In this document: piece by piece, positions 11,284-22,400 of the stretch | How positions within the stretch are numbered: position 1 is the stretch's first letter | Layout: the number at the start of each line of letters is the position of its first letter | NCBI GenBank assembly: GCA_019096065.1 | Contig: JAGUCH010000007.1 | Span: forward strand, 4,300,501-4,364,500 | Source: Paracyclopina nana | Taxonomy: Eukaryota; Arthropoda; Copepoda; Cyclopoida; Cyclopettidae | Direction: 5' to 3' | DNA: 64,000 bases | Program-made: the position numbers and the translations under genes | Notes under the pieces: model-generated | What the model was told of the DNA's origin: nothing | Database searches by the model: none | What the model saw: only the letters and a program-made list of their open reading frames with translations

Positions 11284-11829
11284 ATGGCTGGCAAGCAAAC
11301 CGGAGAAAATCTTGACGATCCTCATCCCGCGGATGACGACTCTACGAGAAGACCAACGGAGGCTGACTTGGACAATTTGCACGCCAAATATCAATCAGCG
11401 GTCCAGAAGTTCAATGGAGCTTGTCGAAAATTCTCTACGGAGGTTATTCAACCCGAGATCGATATCCCTCATCTGGACGCACTATTGGAGGTCATCAACA
11501 CATTCTTCGACGAGAAAAATGCGATCACAACGGCCTATCTGGAGGCTGCAGGTAATACACCCAGTCAGTCACATCGGGTCAAGCATTGCATTTCAGCCCG
11601 TGAGGATCATGTCGCCAAATTGGCAGCCCTGCGTAAACAAGGCAACGATGTCAGGGGAGTCATCGAGTTCGAGGCTGACCGCACATTGACGGACAAGGCT
11701 CTGATGGAGTCTAGATTTGAACCTGCTACCTTTCTGGCAGTCAGGCAAACACGTTTTGCCGACAAAGCCAAGCAGTTGGAGCAAGAATATGTCGCTTTCC
11801 GGGAATCGATGGAACAATTTTGCACCGAG
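11284..11829 (+). CDS. BEL gag, N-terminal part (interrupted by viral cDNA)
   Basis: The ORF starts at ATG 11284 (MAGKQTGENLDD) and codes for the helical N-terminal gag region. At 11830 it runs into the poly-T end of the inserted cDNA and terminates about 26 codons later. The duplicated 172 bp block 11658-11829 recurs at 13604-13775, where the original frame resumes. Deleting 1946 bases (11830-13775) gives one open frame from 11284 to 19217, about 1995 codons. The broken gag means this copy cannot make full Gag-Pol by itself. Confidence 0.9.
11658..11829 (+). repeat. 172 bp target duplication, left copy
   Basis: The sequence from AGTCATCGAGTTCGAGG to TTTTGCACCGAG recurs exactly at 13604-13775, flanking the viral cDNA. 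The outer bases differ (G before the left copy, T before the right; A after the left, G after the right), so the borders are sharp. Confidence 0.97.
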
Positions 11830-13603
11830 ATTTTTTGTTTTTTTTTTTTTTTTTTTTTTAATAAGAATCCTTGCTTACTTTATTCTTTCAAATCCAATAT
11901 CACATGAACAGACGACTGAGGTATCACGTTTGTCTTCTTCCCCGAACACATATTTATTAATACTGATATTAATCACAGCTACAAAATTCTTACATACCTA
12001 CTAAATTTTCCCTACTTTTGCAGATTTGGCGGCACTGGCATACAAGAAGTGAACCTGCCAGACGGCCGCTCTGCTTGATGATTTGTCACATTAATTTTCC
12101 ACTTTCCTCTCAGTCGTCATCTATTACTAAGTGGCACCCACTTAGATCTCTTCTTCATTGGCTTCGGCGGCTTCATCCTCAGGTGTCCCTGCTGCTTCAA
12201 ACGAGGAGACGGCATCTGCGTATTCTTCACGCATTGCATCCACGTCCGCGCCCAAAGCCTGTCGGAAGGCAACCCAGTCGTTCTTGGCTACGAGCCCGGA
12301 AGATCCAGCGGATGCCAGGAATGTCCTGGTCCTTTCATTGAGCATCACTTTAACACCCTTGACAGATGCGCATACTGCATCAAAGTTGGCATCGTAGCCA
12401 TCTTTGTTTTTGTAGACGTATTCCGTCTGCCTTTGCACCACTTTTGTGATGTGGGGGCTCTTAGCCAAGGTGGTTTTGCCGAGCCTAGCGACAATCATGC
12501 TTCCCATCAATGCAACATGGGGCCCCACATCGATGACCCTCCGCTCAGCGCCTGTGAGGAAGACTGCACCGACATGGTAGAATGCCCTCAAATCCGCAGC
12601 TCCCTGTCCCCTGATGGCCTTGACTTGAGCCACGAGGTCCCTGAGGCTAGCAAGCTCGGGGTACACAAACATTAGCCTATCATTGGCCAGTTTCTCCGCA
12701 GCGGCCATGACTACGGCAGCTGGAGCCATGCCTGCCGGGTACCCAGTTGCTCTGAGGCGCACGTCCTCTGCCATCACAATCAAAGGAGCGATGGGGTTCA
12801 CAACGTTCACTGCCCTCAGGTTCTGGATGCCCAGGACCTTTAGGCAGCTTATTGTGCATCCCCATTTGCCAATGATGTGGATGGCCTTTACCTGTGCAGC
12901 GGGATTTTGAGGCTCCCACAAGGACAAGGCAGTGGCTACCTTTGCAATATAACCCACCAGCTGACTGAAGCTTTGTCCAGTGTGGTGGTTTACAGCAAAG
13001 AAGTTCACTTTCGTGCCCATCAATACAGTGAGAGCCCTCACTTGCTCGTCCTTAGTTATCCACTCACTCATGCGACCGGTATTGTTTTCCATACGGTCGT
13101 CATAATCATGAGGATAAGCATCCTGGACGGCCATCCACCCGCTAGTGGGAGTGAGGTCATCCCCCTCTGTCGCAATGAGGCCGTACCTCACGGCTGCCAC
13201 GGCAGCATTCACCATGATCTTCTGGTAATTGATCATGTTAGGGCAGACGCGCTGGCTGATCTGATAAGCCCTGGCGGCGGCACATTTAGCCATGTTCTCT
13301 ACATTTCTGGCGGTTACTCCTCCCTGGGGCCTGACGTCGTTGGCATTGAACTGGAGCATATCTATTTCGTCTATCCCAGCTTCACTTGCATGGGCTATTC
13401 CGAAACCAACTTCTCCGTTGATTGCGGGGAGAACCAGCTGTTCGATGGGTGTTCCAGCCATGTTGAGATCTTTGGGGCTGCTGTAAGCGAATATCAACTC
13501 ACACCTATTACTGACTTGCACAAACTAGCAGATTTTTAACGTCTTGGACTACAGTACGCCCGGGACTGCTTCAAAATACGTGCTAGGTTGCTCTGTATTC
13601 TTT
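11830..13603 (-). mobile_element. Retroposed, polyadenylated cDNA of a viral nucleoprotein mRNA
   Basis: A 1774 bp insert in BEL gag is flanked by a 172 bp exact direct duplication. On the minus strand it has a 5' leader (13603-13462), one long ORF (13461-12142), a 3' UTR and a terminal A tract (plus-strand T run at about 11831-11859). AATAAA occurs about 20 bases before the A tract, and the tract is preceded by TTATTAA. The structure is a processed mRNA copy reverse-transcribed into DNA; no viral genome ends or other viral genes are seen. Which machinery inserted it is unknown. The duplication is far longer than usual LINE target duplications. Confidence 0.85.
12142..13461 (-). CDS. Endogenous nucleoprotein-like ORF of a negative-strand RNA virus
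   Basis: This is an intact 439-codon ORF from ATG 13459-13461 to the stop at 12142. The frame is also open upstream to about 13521, but that extension lies in the leader and has no preferred start. The protein is largely helical with an Ala-rich middle and an acidic C-terminus (DEAAEANEEEI). Blocks such as VNHHTGQSFSQLVGYIAKV and IHIIGKWGCTISCLK look like the core of nucleoproteins of Mononegavirales or Jingchuvirales relatives found in arthropods. I rank it as nyami/chu-like without certainty. There are no stops or frameshifts, so the integration is recent or the frame is conserved. It is antisense to BEL gag. A family search would settle the affiliation. Confidence 0.65.
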   Translation of the reverse strand: MAGTPIEQLVLPAINGEVGFGIAHASEAGIDEIDMLQFNANDVRPQGGVTARNVENMAKCAAARAYQISQRVCPNMINYQKIMVNAAVAAVRYGLIATEGDDLTPTSGWMAVQDAYPHDYDDRMENNTGRMSEWITKDEQVRALTVLMGTKVNFFAVNHHTGQSFSQLVGYIAKVATALSLWEPQNPAAQVKAIHIIGKWGCTISCLKVLGIQNLRAVNVVNPIAPLIVMAEDVRLRATGYPAGMAPAAVVMAAAEKLANDRLMFVYPELASLRDLVAQVKAIRGQGAADLRAFYHVGAVFLTGAERRVIDVGPHVALMGSMIVARLGKTTLAKSPHITKVVQRQTEYVYKNKDGYDANFDAVCASVKGVKVMLNERTRTFLASAGSSGLVAKNDWVAFRQALGADVDAMREEYADAVSSFEAAGTPEDEAAEANEEEI

Positions 13604-13775
13604 AGTCATCGAGTTCGAGGCTGACCGCACATTGACGGACAAGGCTCTGATGGAGTCTAGATTTGAACCTGCTACCTTTCTGGCAGTCAGGCAAACACGT
13701 TTTGCCGACAAAGCCAAGCAGTTGGAGCAAGAATATGTCGCTTTCCGGGAATCGATGGAACAATTTTGCACCGAG
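13604..13775 (+). repeat. 172 bp target duplication, right copy
   Basis: Exact second copy of 11658-11829, by eye without mismatch. Together they bracket the viral cDNA. Confidence 0.97.
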
Positions 13776-16700
13776 GACAATTTGAGCGAGGATGATCAGG
13801 AACGCATCACGGATCTGGACCACAGGGTTCAAAGGTTAGCCGCCTTGGAACCAACGAGAGACAAGAAAGGCCTCGTTTGGATCTCTGCCGCCGTCCACGC
13901 TGAACCAACCTACTATCAAAAATCTCTGGAAGTTGTCGCAAAAGACAAACAGGTATTTGCCACATGGATGAATTATTTCAACGACAAGTTAAACATACAT
14001 GATCTGCGCCCAGAGGTGATTTCTGCTACTGCGGTCGTTCTACCTCCGCTATCAAATAATGCTTTACGTTTCACCTCTCCTCCGCCCCAAATTGATAGGA
14101 ACCGCCGGTCAGATCCACCGCGTTTCAGTAACCTTCATAGCACAATTAACCCCGGGCAAAGTGCTTTCCAACCAACTTCAACTTTCGACGTCTCGTACAT
14201 TGCAGCCGAAACTTCCACTATGTATTCAATTGCGGGTAGCCATAAGATTTCCGGAACAATTATTGAAAGAATGGCGGGGCAGGATGAGACCACCTTTTAC
14301 GACTCGGATTTGGCAAAAGCGCGTAAAGATCCGTCGAAGTTACCAAAAGTCAATGGCAAAGACGTAATAGAGTTCAAAAACTTCCTTAAGCTGTTCGAGT
14401 GTAAGGTCCATAGGAATCCGAAATATTCGTGGGGTGAAAAGTACTTTGAGCTACTAGATGCGTTGGAAAGTCCCGCTAAGGACTGTGTAAAACTTTTTCC
14501 GGCTGATAAAGACGGTTATTTGCGCTCGCTTCATTTGCTTGAATCGCGGTTCAGCAAGTTCGAAACCCACAAGGGAGCTCTTTGGGCAAGAATTACTGCG
14601 TCTGAAATCAATATCTCCAAGCTTAGCTCCATCCATGCGGCACAAATTGCGGGCATGGAACTTTTGGCAAATACCGAGTGCGTAGCATATCAGGAAGTTG
14701 GATCCATGTTAGCGTCGCTGTTCGTCAGTCGTATGTCGCCGGAAACTAAACGAAATTGGCAGCTCTATGCCCTGGCAAAAAATATTTCAGATAGCCCAAC
14801 TATCGAAAACTTCCAGGACTGGTGCAACTACATCGAGAGGGAAGAAGCAATTGCTACGATGGCCAAGAAACAGGAGGGCGTCAAATACGCTCAAAAGCCG
14901 AAGATAATCGCCGCCATCACGAACGAGGGCAACAACTCTGATGGCGACTCTGATGATCGAGATGAGCAAAACATGGGCAACATCATTTTCAGCACCATCA
15001 CTCAGGTGGTCAAGGACGAAGTTTATACAGGCTGCCCACTTTGCAACTCTTCTACTAAAGTCGCTGATCACCAATTCTACGATTGTCGTGTTCTCAATGC
15101 CTTGAGGACCAATGAGCGGTACCAATTGGTCCGTCGCACTGGCACGTGTCGCAATTGTTTGAATGGCCATCACTTTGCCCGTAACTGTAAGCAGCCTGTA
15201 ACCGTGTGCACTGTCTGCAATAAAGAGCACCACCAATTGTTGCACCATTATCTCCCGTCTCCATTGTTTGCGATTAAAGGAAGTAGCATCACTCTCTTTC
15301 GGGTCGTTCCGCTTGACGTTTCCACAAGCCCAAATTTCAGTAATGCTGTGCGAGTCAACTGCAGCCTCGATGAGCACGCCAGCGAATCTTATGTCGCCGA
15401 AAGCCTTGCCAAATCATTAAATGCGAAGCTGCGCCCTCAAACGCAGTCCGTCGGCTATTTAGACAGATCTTCAATTATTCATAATTATCGCGCAAAACTG
15501 TACATCAGGTCTGTTGGCTCAGGAATTGTTCGCGAGGTAAACGCAAATACTATTGGCAATTATAACTCTGGCATCATGCCACCCGATGTTGCGTCGTTGC
15601 AGAGGCACTTTCCTCATCTTCGCGACATTGATTTCGACCATTATCAGATGGAGCCATGTCAAATGTTGTTGGGCCTGGATAACTTGGACTTATTGGCCGC
15701 TACACGCGCCGACGTAGTGGGTCCCATTGGAGCACCCGTCGCACGCCACACCCTTCTTGGCTGGTCTGTTGCATTCCACCCTTCATCAGCGAAGCCGCAT
15801 TCTGACAGTGCTGTCGCATTTCTGGTTGACAATAACGTCGCCGAAATTGAGCAATATCTGTCTAAGTTATGGGAGTTGGAGTCGTTTCCATCATTAGGAA
15901 GCAATAAAAGGTTGATCAGTGTCGCGGATCATAAGGCTGAGGTTGCTATTAAGGAGGGCCTTTTTCGAGTAGGTGCTCATTACGGTACATGCGTTCCCTG
16001 GAAAAGTTTTCCGCCAGATTTGCCGCGTAATTACTACCAAGTAAAGAAATGGCAATCTAATCACGAAAAGGAACTTGGGCAAAACGAGGAAATTTGGAAA
16101 CAGTATCGAGCAAACTTTGACGAATGGATACGCGAACGATATATTGTCCCCGTTGAAAATTCAGTTATTTCTGGGTTCTACATTCCCTGTTTCGGAGTTT
16201 TTCGTGCGGACTCGTTGACCATGAAATTGCGAGTGGTAACTGACTGCGCTCGCAAATTTGGCAACCCTCGCCGATCGCTGAATGACGCTATCTACACCGG
16301 GCCAAAATTGCAAAATGATATCCGCGAGGTCTTGCTAAATTTCAGATCAAAACCTTATGCCTTCACGGCGGACATTGCTAGAATGTATTTGCAGTTCCAC
16401 ATCGCAGAGAGGGATCAGCAGTATCATCGGGTTATATATCAAGGGCAGTCATATCAGTTTACTAGATGGCCTTTTGGAAATGTGGCTGCTCCTTTTGCCA
16501 CCCTGTTTTGCCTGAATTCCCACTTCAATGCTACAGGCAATGCCACCCTCATCCAGACTGCCAAGGAGTCTCTCTACATGGACGATTTGCTGCCCTCCCG
16601 CGACAGCGAAGCTGAGCTGCTTGCCTTATTTTCGTCAATGAGAAATTCCTGTCTGGAAGCCGGTCTTGAGCTTCGTAAGCTCGTCTCAAATAGCGCATTA

Positions 16701-19217
16701 GTCAGGTCATCAGTTGACGAGAAGCTCCAGGCCTACCCATGCGATGACACTCCCATAAAAGCTCTTGGCGCGTATTGGCATCCACACTCAGACGAGTTGA
16801 CCTACAAACCCATCGTGATCGCGGACAAGGATGCGGTATTTACCAAGCGAAATGTTTTCCGCGCTAACGGCCTGTGCTTTGATCCGGTAGGGTTCCTGGA
16901 ACCAGTCACTTTAAAGGGCAGGTTAGTTTTGCAGGATGTATGCATGTTAGACAACGTCAATGATTGGGATCAAGTTATTCACGAAGACAGCCTACTAAAA
17001 GTGTGGCGTCAATACTTAAGTGAATTGCAGCAACTTCATCGAGCTCGTCTACCGCGACTTTTGTTCAGAAGTAATGCCCTGTCCAAGACTTTGGAAGTAT
17101 TCGTGGACGCCTCTACACGTATGTATTCAACAGTGGTTTACGCCAGGTCTATCTATGTCGACGGAGTTCACGTAAGCTTTGTCAATTGCCGTCGTAAGCT
17201 CTGCAAAAAAGGCCAAAAATCAATTCCTGAGAAGGAGTTACTGGCAGCGCAGCTAGGAAGCGTTGTATCAGCGGCCATATGCGAAGTCTTATCAGTCGAT
17301 CAAGTAAGATTCTGGTCCGACAGTACTACTGTCCTCAAGTGGATATATAAACCAATGGCTATTGAAATTCCATTTGTGTCCAGAAAAGTATTGGAAGTGT
17401 TGGAGCTGTCAACTCAAGATCACTGGTTACATGTCTCAACTGACTCTAATCCTTCAGATCTAGCCACTAAAGGGACGCCGTTGGGAAATTTACTTAAATC
17501 AAATATGTGGCTGGAGGGACCAGCCTTTCTTCGAAATATAGAACTCACTTCAATGCGTCCAGACATCGCACTACAAGAAGACAACCGAGCCATTGTTGTC
17601 GACGGGCATAACGCCGTCTTTGCTACAACTCGAGGGCAGTCATTGGCTAGAGATGCTTTGGACTCCTCCCTCTTAACGGACTCCTTTGTTGCGCATCACG
17701 ACCAGAAATGGGCCGCCGCCCGCTTGCTGGAGATTGCATCTGTCTTTGATCCTTCACTGGGAATAGCAAAACTTTCAATCATTTTTCGGAGAATTTACAA
17801 GTTTTTCCGACCAAAATCATATCTCGCATGCGCCAGGCGAATGTTATTGCGGGTTGTGCAGGCTCATGCGTTCCAGGGCGAGCTTCAATATCTAAGTCAA
17901 CATGGTAGGTGGAAGCTACGCACAGAGCCTGAAAAGTCAGCAGCTTACATTTCAGATGATCTGCTGATTCGTGCCAGAGGACGGTTGGACTCCGTGCCTC
18001 ACGTTCCCCTTGCTGCAAAGCGTCCAATATTGCTACAAAAGCACAAGTTTGTAATCGCCTACGTTGCGCATATGCATGAGCAAATAGGGCATGATGTCGC
18101 CGCAAACCACTTCGCTCTCATCCTCCGGCGTACAATTTATCTGCCTAAGCTACGACAAATCATGCGCTCTATCATCAAGAATTGCCCGCGATGCCAGCGT
18201 CTGAGAGTCACTCCGGCTTTCCCTGAAATGGGCGATCGACCCGTCGAAGTCCTGGAATTTCGACCTTTTTCACACATTTCAATAGATTATTGCGGCCCGT
18301 TCTCCATCTTGAGACCTCGTGGACAAACAACGGACAAACGCTACGTCCTGATCATTGTGTGCCAACAAACCAAGGCATGCCACTTCGAAGATGCTTATGA
18401 TTTGAGCACTGAGGCTTTTGTCAACGCCTTCCTCTGTTTTTGTGCGAGGCGAGGGCATCCAGCCCGAATTCGATCGGATCAGGGCACGAATTTTTTGGGC
18501 ACCGCAAATCTTCTAGCGGACGACAAAAGAAAACTCAAAAAATTAGATTGGGCCGAAATACGCCAGCGCACTTGCAGTGGTGGCAATCTTGTGTGGGCAT
18601 TCGCACCAGCAGGGGCCCCCGAATTCAATGGGCTCGCAGAAATATTTGTCCGCCAATTCAAAATTCACCTAATGCAAGCAGCAAAGCAGCATTGGAGAGA
18701 AGACACGTTCCGGACAGCAATGACAGAGGCAGAATGCCTCGTCAATTCTCGTCCCCTCACGTACGTGCCAGAAAATATGGATGAGTCTGCTCAAATTATC
18801 ACTCCGGCGCATTTTTTGGCTAATCACATGCATGACACTTGCGCCATCCACAACGATCATCTTTTGCAGCTCGCTGAATATAAAAAGGTGCAACGCTATA
18901 AGCGGCAATTATGGCAGCAGTGGATTAAATCAGTGTTTAATGATCTTGCCTCTCGGCCAAAGTGGCGTAAGATGCAGAAAAACCTCGTTATTGGTGATGT
19001 TGTGTTAATACGCAACCGCGATCCATTTGTCACGCGTCCGGAATGGCCTCTAGGTGTCGTCCTAGAGGTGCATGTTGATAAGAATGGCATTAATCGCACG
19101 GCAAGACTGAAAGTGTGCGACAAATCAGTCAAAGTCGATCAAGCCACGCCATTTAACACGAAAGTTGTTGTGGAATCTATCAGTAATCTGATCCCTATGA
19201 ATATGTTGGCGCAATAA
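13632..19217 (+). CDS. BEL/Pao gag-pol polyprotein (remainder after the insert)
   Basis: Open from inside gag to TAA at 19215-19217. The original start is at 11284. In order: a DUF1759-type gag core (about 14320-14700, with the phrase EFKNFLKLFECKVHRNPKYSW); zinc knuckles CRNCLNGHHFARNC and CTVCNKEHHQLLHH (about 15148-15250); a DUF1758-like aspartic protease (about 15350-15480); reverse transcriptase with YMDD (about 16576); RNase H (FVDAST, about 17098); and integrase with the zinc HxxxH/CxxC (about 18070-18200) and the DDE residues in SIDYCGPF, SDQGTNF and GLAEIFV. All catalytic motifs are present and no stop interrupts them, so only the gag interruption disables the element. Confidence 0.95.
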   Translation: MTDKALMESRFEPATFLAVRQTRFADKAKQLEQEYVAFRESMEQFCTEDNLSEDDQERITDLDHRVQRLAALEPTRDKKGLVWISAAVHAEPTYYQKSLEVVAKDKQVFATWMNYFNDKLNIHDLRPEVISATAVVLPPLSNNALRFTSPPPQIDRNRRSDPPRFSNLHSTINPGQSAFQPTSTFDVSYIAAETSTMYSIAGSHKISGTIIERMAGQDETTFYDSDLAKARKDPSKLPKVNGKDVIEFKNFLKLFECKVHRNPKYSWGEKYFELLDALESPAKDCVKLFPADKDGYLRSLHLLESRFSKFETHKGALWARITASEINISKLSSIHAAQIAGMELLANTECVAYQEVGSMLASLFVSRMSPETKRNWQLYALAKNISDSPTIENFQDWCNYIEREEAIATMAKKQEGVKYAQKPKIIAAITNEGNNSDGDSDDRDEQNMGNIIFSTITQVVKDEVYTGCPLCNSSTKVADHQFYDCRVLNALRTNERYQLVRRTGTCRNCLNGHHFARNCKQPVTVCTVCNKEHHQLLHHYLPSPLFAIKGSSITLFRVVPLDVSTSPNFSNAVRVNCSLDEHASESYVAESLAKSLNAKLRPQTQSVGYLDRSSIIHNYRAKLYIRSVGSGIVREVNANTIGNYNSGIMPPDVASLQRHFPHLRDIDFDHYQMEPCQMLLGLDNLDLLAATRADVVGPIGAPVARHTLLGWSVAFHPSSAKPHSDSAVAFLVDNNVAEIEQYLSKLWELESFPSLGSNKRLISVADHKAEVAIKEGLFRVGAHYGTCVPWKSFPPDLPRNYYQVKKWQSNHEKELGQNEEIWKQYRANFDEWIRERYIVPVENSVISGFYIPCFGVFRADSLTMKLRVVTDCARKFGNPRRSLNDAIYTGPKLQNDIREVLLNFRSKPYAFTADIARMYLQFHIAERDQQYHRVIYQGQSYQFTRWPFGNVAAPFATLFCLNSHFNATGNATLIQTAKESLYMDDLLPSRDSEAELLALFSSMRNSCLEAGLELRKLVSNSALVRSSVDEKLQAYPCDDTPIKALGAYWHPHSDELTYKPIVIADKDAVFTKRNVFRANGLCFDPVGFLEPVTLKGRLVLQDVCMLDNVNDWDQVIHEDSLLKVWRQYLSELQQLHRARLPRLLFRSNALSKTLEVFVDASTRMYSTVVYARSIYVDGVHVSFVNCRRKLCKKGQKSIPEKELLAAQLGSVVSAAICEVLSVDQVRFWSDSTTVLKWIYKPMAIEIPFVSRKVLEVLELSTQDHWLHVSTDSNPSDLATKGTPLGNLLKSNMWLEGPAFLRNIELTSMRPDIALQEDNRAIVVDGHNAVFATTRGQSLARDALDSSLLTDSFVAHHDQKWAAARLLEIASVFDPSLGIAKLSIIFRRIYKFFRPKSYLACARRMLLRVVQAHAFQGELQYLSQHGRWKLRTEPEKSAAYISDDLLIRARGRLDSVPHVPLAAKRPILLQKHKFVIAYVAHMHEQIGHDVAANHFALILRRTIYLPKLRQIMRSIIKNCPRCQRLRVTPAFPEMGDRPVEVLEFRPFSHISIDYCGPFSILRPRGQTTDKRYVLIIVCQQTKACHFEDAYDLSTEAFVNAFLCFCARRGHPARIRSDQGTNFLGTANLLADDKRKLKKLDWAEIRQRTCSGGNLVWAFAPAGAPEFNGLAEIFVRQFKIHLMQAAKQHWREDTFRTAMTEAECLVNSRPLTYVPENMDESAQIITPAHFLANHMHDTCAIHNDHLLQLAEYKKVQRYKRQLWQQWIKSVFNDLASRPKWRKMQKNLVIGDVVLIRNRDPFVTRPEWPLGVVLEVHVDKNGINRTARLKVCDKSVKVDQATPFNTKVVVESISNLIPMNMLAQ

Positions 19218-19424
19218 CGTTTAAATTTAGCGCGTCGGAGGTTCTCAGTTTGCCGCTGTCAACCGTCGCGCTATCGCAAAAAAGACGCGGCTACCTTTTG
19301 TTGTCGATTTCACAGATATCGCGCCCCAGTTTTGTTGGTTGCCCATACAATTTCCGGTTCCCGTTATGTTCGCCGGTCGGCACGGAAAGTGGGAGCTATA
19401 TTTCAAGTAATCGCAAGCATCGCC
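19218..19424 (+). other. BEL pol-ORF2 spacer
   Basis: 207 bases between the gag-pol stop and the ORF2 ATG. How ORF2 is expressed (spliced subgenomic RNA or reinitiation) cannot be read directly. Confidence 0.5.
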
Positions 19425-22400
19425 ATGCCAAAGCCCACCGAATCGGCCTCCACTTCCAGTGGATCGTCGTCCAGCTCCTCCGGATCTGCGGAATCGTCGG
19501 AGTCGTCATCACCCTCGCCTGGAAAACGAAAAAGATCCGCCTCGCCTCCGCCATTTTCGGGCTGCTCGTTCGCCTTCTTGCCGAGGACGGATTGGAACAA
19601 GAAGAAGAAGAAGTCTGGGTTCGCCCATTGGCCGCCTTCGCCTCGCACCCGCGAGGCCATCGCCACCCTCATCGTCGGAGCCAGGGAGCAGTTGATGACC
19701 AAGTATGGTGTGGATACCGTCGTCTTCCAGGAGGAATTTCAAGCCATGGCAATGGGTGGTAACATTAGTAAATTTGTATCGCTCTATTCCTCGCCAAATG
19801 TTTTTGTGGCCGGGTCGGTTCACTTCTACTACGGCGAGCCGGGGGAAAATTCGAAGGCCGCGAAAAAACGTAAAAATGCAAGAACGGCCGCGCAAAAGGC
19901 CAACTATTCTCGGGTGCTTCTACTCTCGCAAAATACCGCTGTAGACGCCGCAATGCTTTTGGCCCACCCTCGCATTCATGATCAGTGGTGTCTTCATCGA
20001 GTCGAATGTAAGCTTACGCTGGAAATTCCCCCTGCAAATTGCGTAGCTCAGGCTGAGATTTGGCTGCAACGTTTGTCTGACATCACTTACAAAGATCTTG
20101 GGCATTTAGCATCTCGGGGTAGATCAAAAAGCGTCGAGTTTGCTAGACACACGATGGCAAAGATTAAAATCCCTACTGCGGGCGGAGCACGCGTGGTATC
20201 TGGGGTTGATGTAGAACTCTCTCGCGAACCGTCTAAACGGGAAAGGGCGACAGGGGTAACACTAAACCTCGTCACACCCGAAACCCAAAAACGAATATAT
20301 CTTAGCGCTGACGCATCGACTAGTACGAACACGGGAGATTTTGTAGTTATCTCTGCTCATGTTGCGCGCCTGATGCAAAAACACTTCGCCGACCTCGGGG
20401 TTGATGTACCCGGGTTTTCAGAAATCCAAGTCCAGCCTGAGTCTGAAGATAGCGGTGATGTCATCATGGGCGACGCGTCTCGCTTTCAGCCAGGCCCTGA
20501 CGCCCCACCAAACTTGCAAATCACTGCCTACCAGGACGATGATCAGCCCAGGATTGTGGTGGAGCAAGAGGAATACATCGTTGTCGACGAGACACCAACC
20601 TTGGAAGGGCCCGCCGCAAGTGAGCCGGTCATGGAATTGGCTTCACCACCGCCGACCTCTTCAGCCGAAGCCCCGCCCCTAGTGGCAGATGTCGCATCCC
20701 CCCAATTTGGACCAAGATCTGGACGCATGTCACCGCCGATGGCCAGCCCACGCACGTTGTCTCGAGAAAGACGCGCAGCAAAAAGGGCCAGAAGAGAAGA
20801 AATTGAAGCCGCGACCCCGCCTACTCCAATGCAAAACTTGCCATTATATGACATTCCAGAGGATCGTTCTATCAGTGGCCGCTCCGCAGCCCGTTCAACC
20901 ACATCATCCAAGTCCCAGGATGACACTTTGGTCATTGATGTCGCCGGCTATGAGAGGTTCAGTGACGAAGAAAGCTCGATTCGTTCAATGAGGGCATCTT
21001 TGCGCGAGGCTCGATCAATCATCATGCGCGGGGGAAAAAAGGTTAAGCAATCGTGCGTGCTTGCGGTCCCCAAGGCCAGATACGTCATTGGCCAAATGCG
21101 CGATCCGGATTGCCCCGTACCTGATTGTGCGCTCGCCGGCAATGGTTTGCGCGCAAGCGACCTGGATAGCCCTAATCAACGGGAGTACGCAACTATTTCA
21201 CTCACGGCAGCCAAAGCTCAAACGCCCATGAACGGCCCCAGGGAATTCTCGGTGCAAAAACCCCCGCCTATCCTTCATTATAATAAGAGAAGCACCTGGA
21301 GCAAGGACTATTTCAACCGCTTGTTAGCTAAGTCGCAGGTAGTTAACGAAATTACGGATTATGGCTTCGCGTTTGTGAGCGTTGTCGAGCACACTTCCCA
21401 AGTTCGCGCGAAATTGCAAGCGGCAACTCCGTCGTGGAAGAATGCCTTTTATGGGATAACGTTGACGTCGATCAACAATCGCTCAATAATGATTCATGTC
21501 AACTGGGATACAAACACCGCGAAAGAAGTAGAAATCCCGCTATTTGTCAGGAACATTTTCAAGGACCCATCGATTATGAAAGTCGCGCGTAATGCTTGCA
21601 GTTTCGTCAACCGTGTCACTAGCATCCCTGGGACTGCATACACAATGCGTCACTTCGTGGAAGCTACTAATATCGCAATTATGGCATTTACTCAGCCTGA
21701 TCTTCCGTTCAATCAAATGAGACACGACACTGAGTACGTGGCTCTGCAAACAGGCTTTCCCTTCATTTTTCGCGATGCTCAAGCTATGACGCGTGAAACG
21801 GCAAGTGATGCGCGCTATTTGGCTGTTGCCGAGCAATGGAACTATGCCACGCCTTTCAATTCATGGAGTAACCCCATGAGGGCCAACCTTGTTTGGGATG
21901 CAGCGGTAATGATCGACCTTCTGCGTCTCATGGCCATCCGAGCAGCAGAGCTCGAGACTTTTGGCCCTGGCGCGGATATAGTCCGTTTGATTCATTGCTT
22001 GTGCATGCGCGCTGTAGGCACAGACATTCCATTTATAAATCCGGTCACGATCTCCCAAGCAACAGCGCGCCCCTTTGGTTCGTGGTTCACCACGGACACT
22101 TATTTGGACGAACAAAATCAGGAGCAAAATCATCGGGCATGGCCATTGTTCTTTGCGCATTCAACTGGGTGGCAGAGCCTCGAATCTCTTCACGAGCACC
22201 TGCAAAGCTTCCTGACGTCGCGTAAGTGGGCGAAGAATATCGACACCCTCCCGTTGACCTCTAGACAGCGTGCGACCCTCGCCTATAAATGCGGTTTAAA
22301 CGAAATAAATGCGCGTGCGTATATGATGCAGTACGCGGGAGAAGACGTGCATTTCCCTCATTGCTGTGATGCGTGTGGCTACGAAGATCACTTGCGTGCA

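Noticed and set aside
12158-13539. Plus-strand ORFs (up to 220 codons) across the viral nucleoprotein region
   Set aside because: They are antisense shadows of the nucleoprotein frame with no domain of their own.
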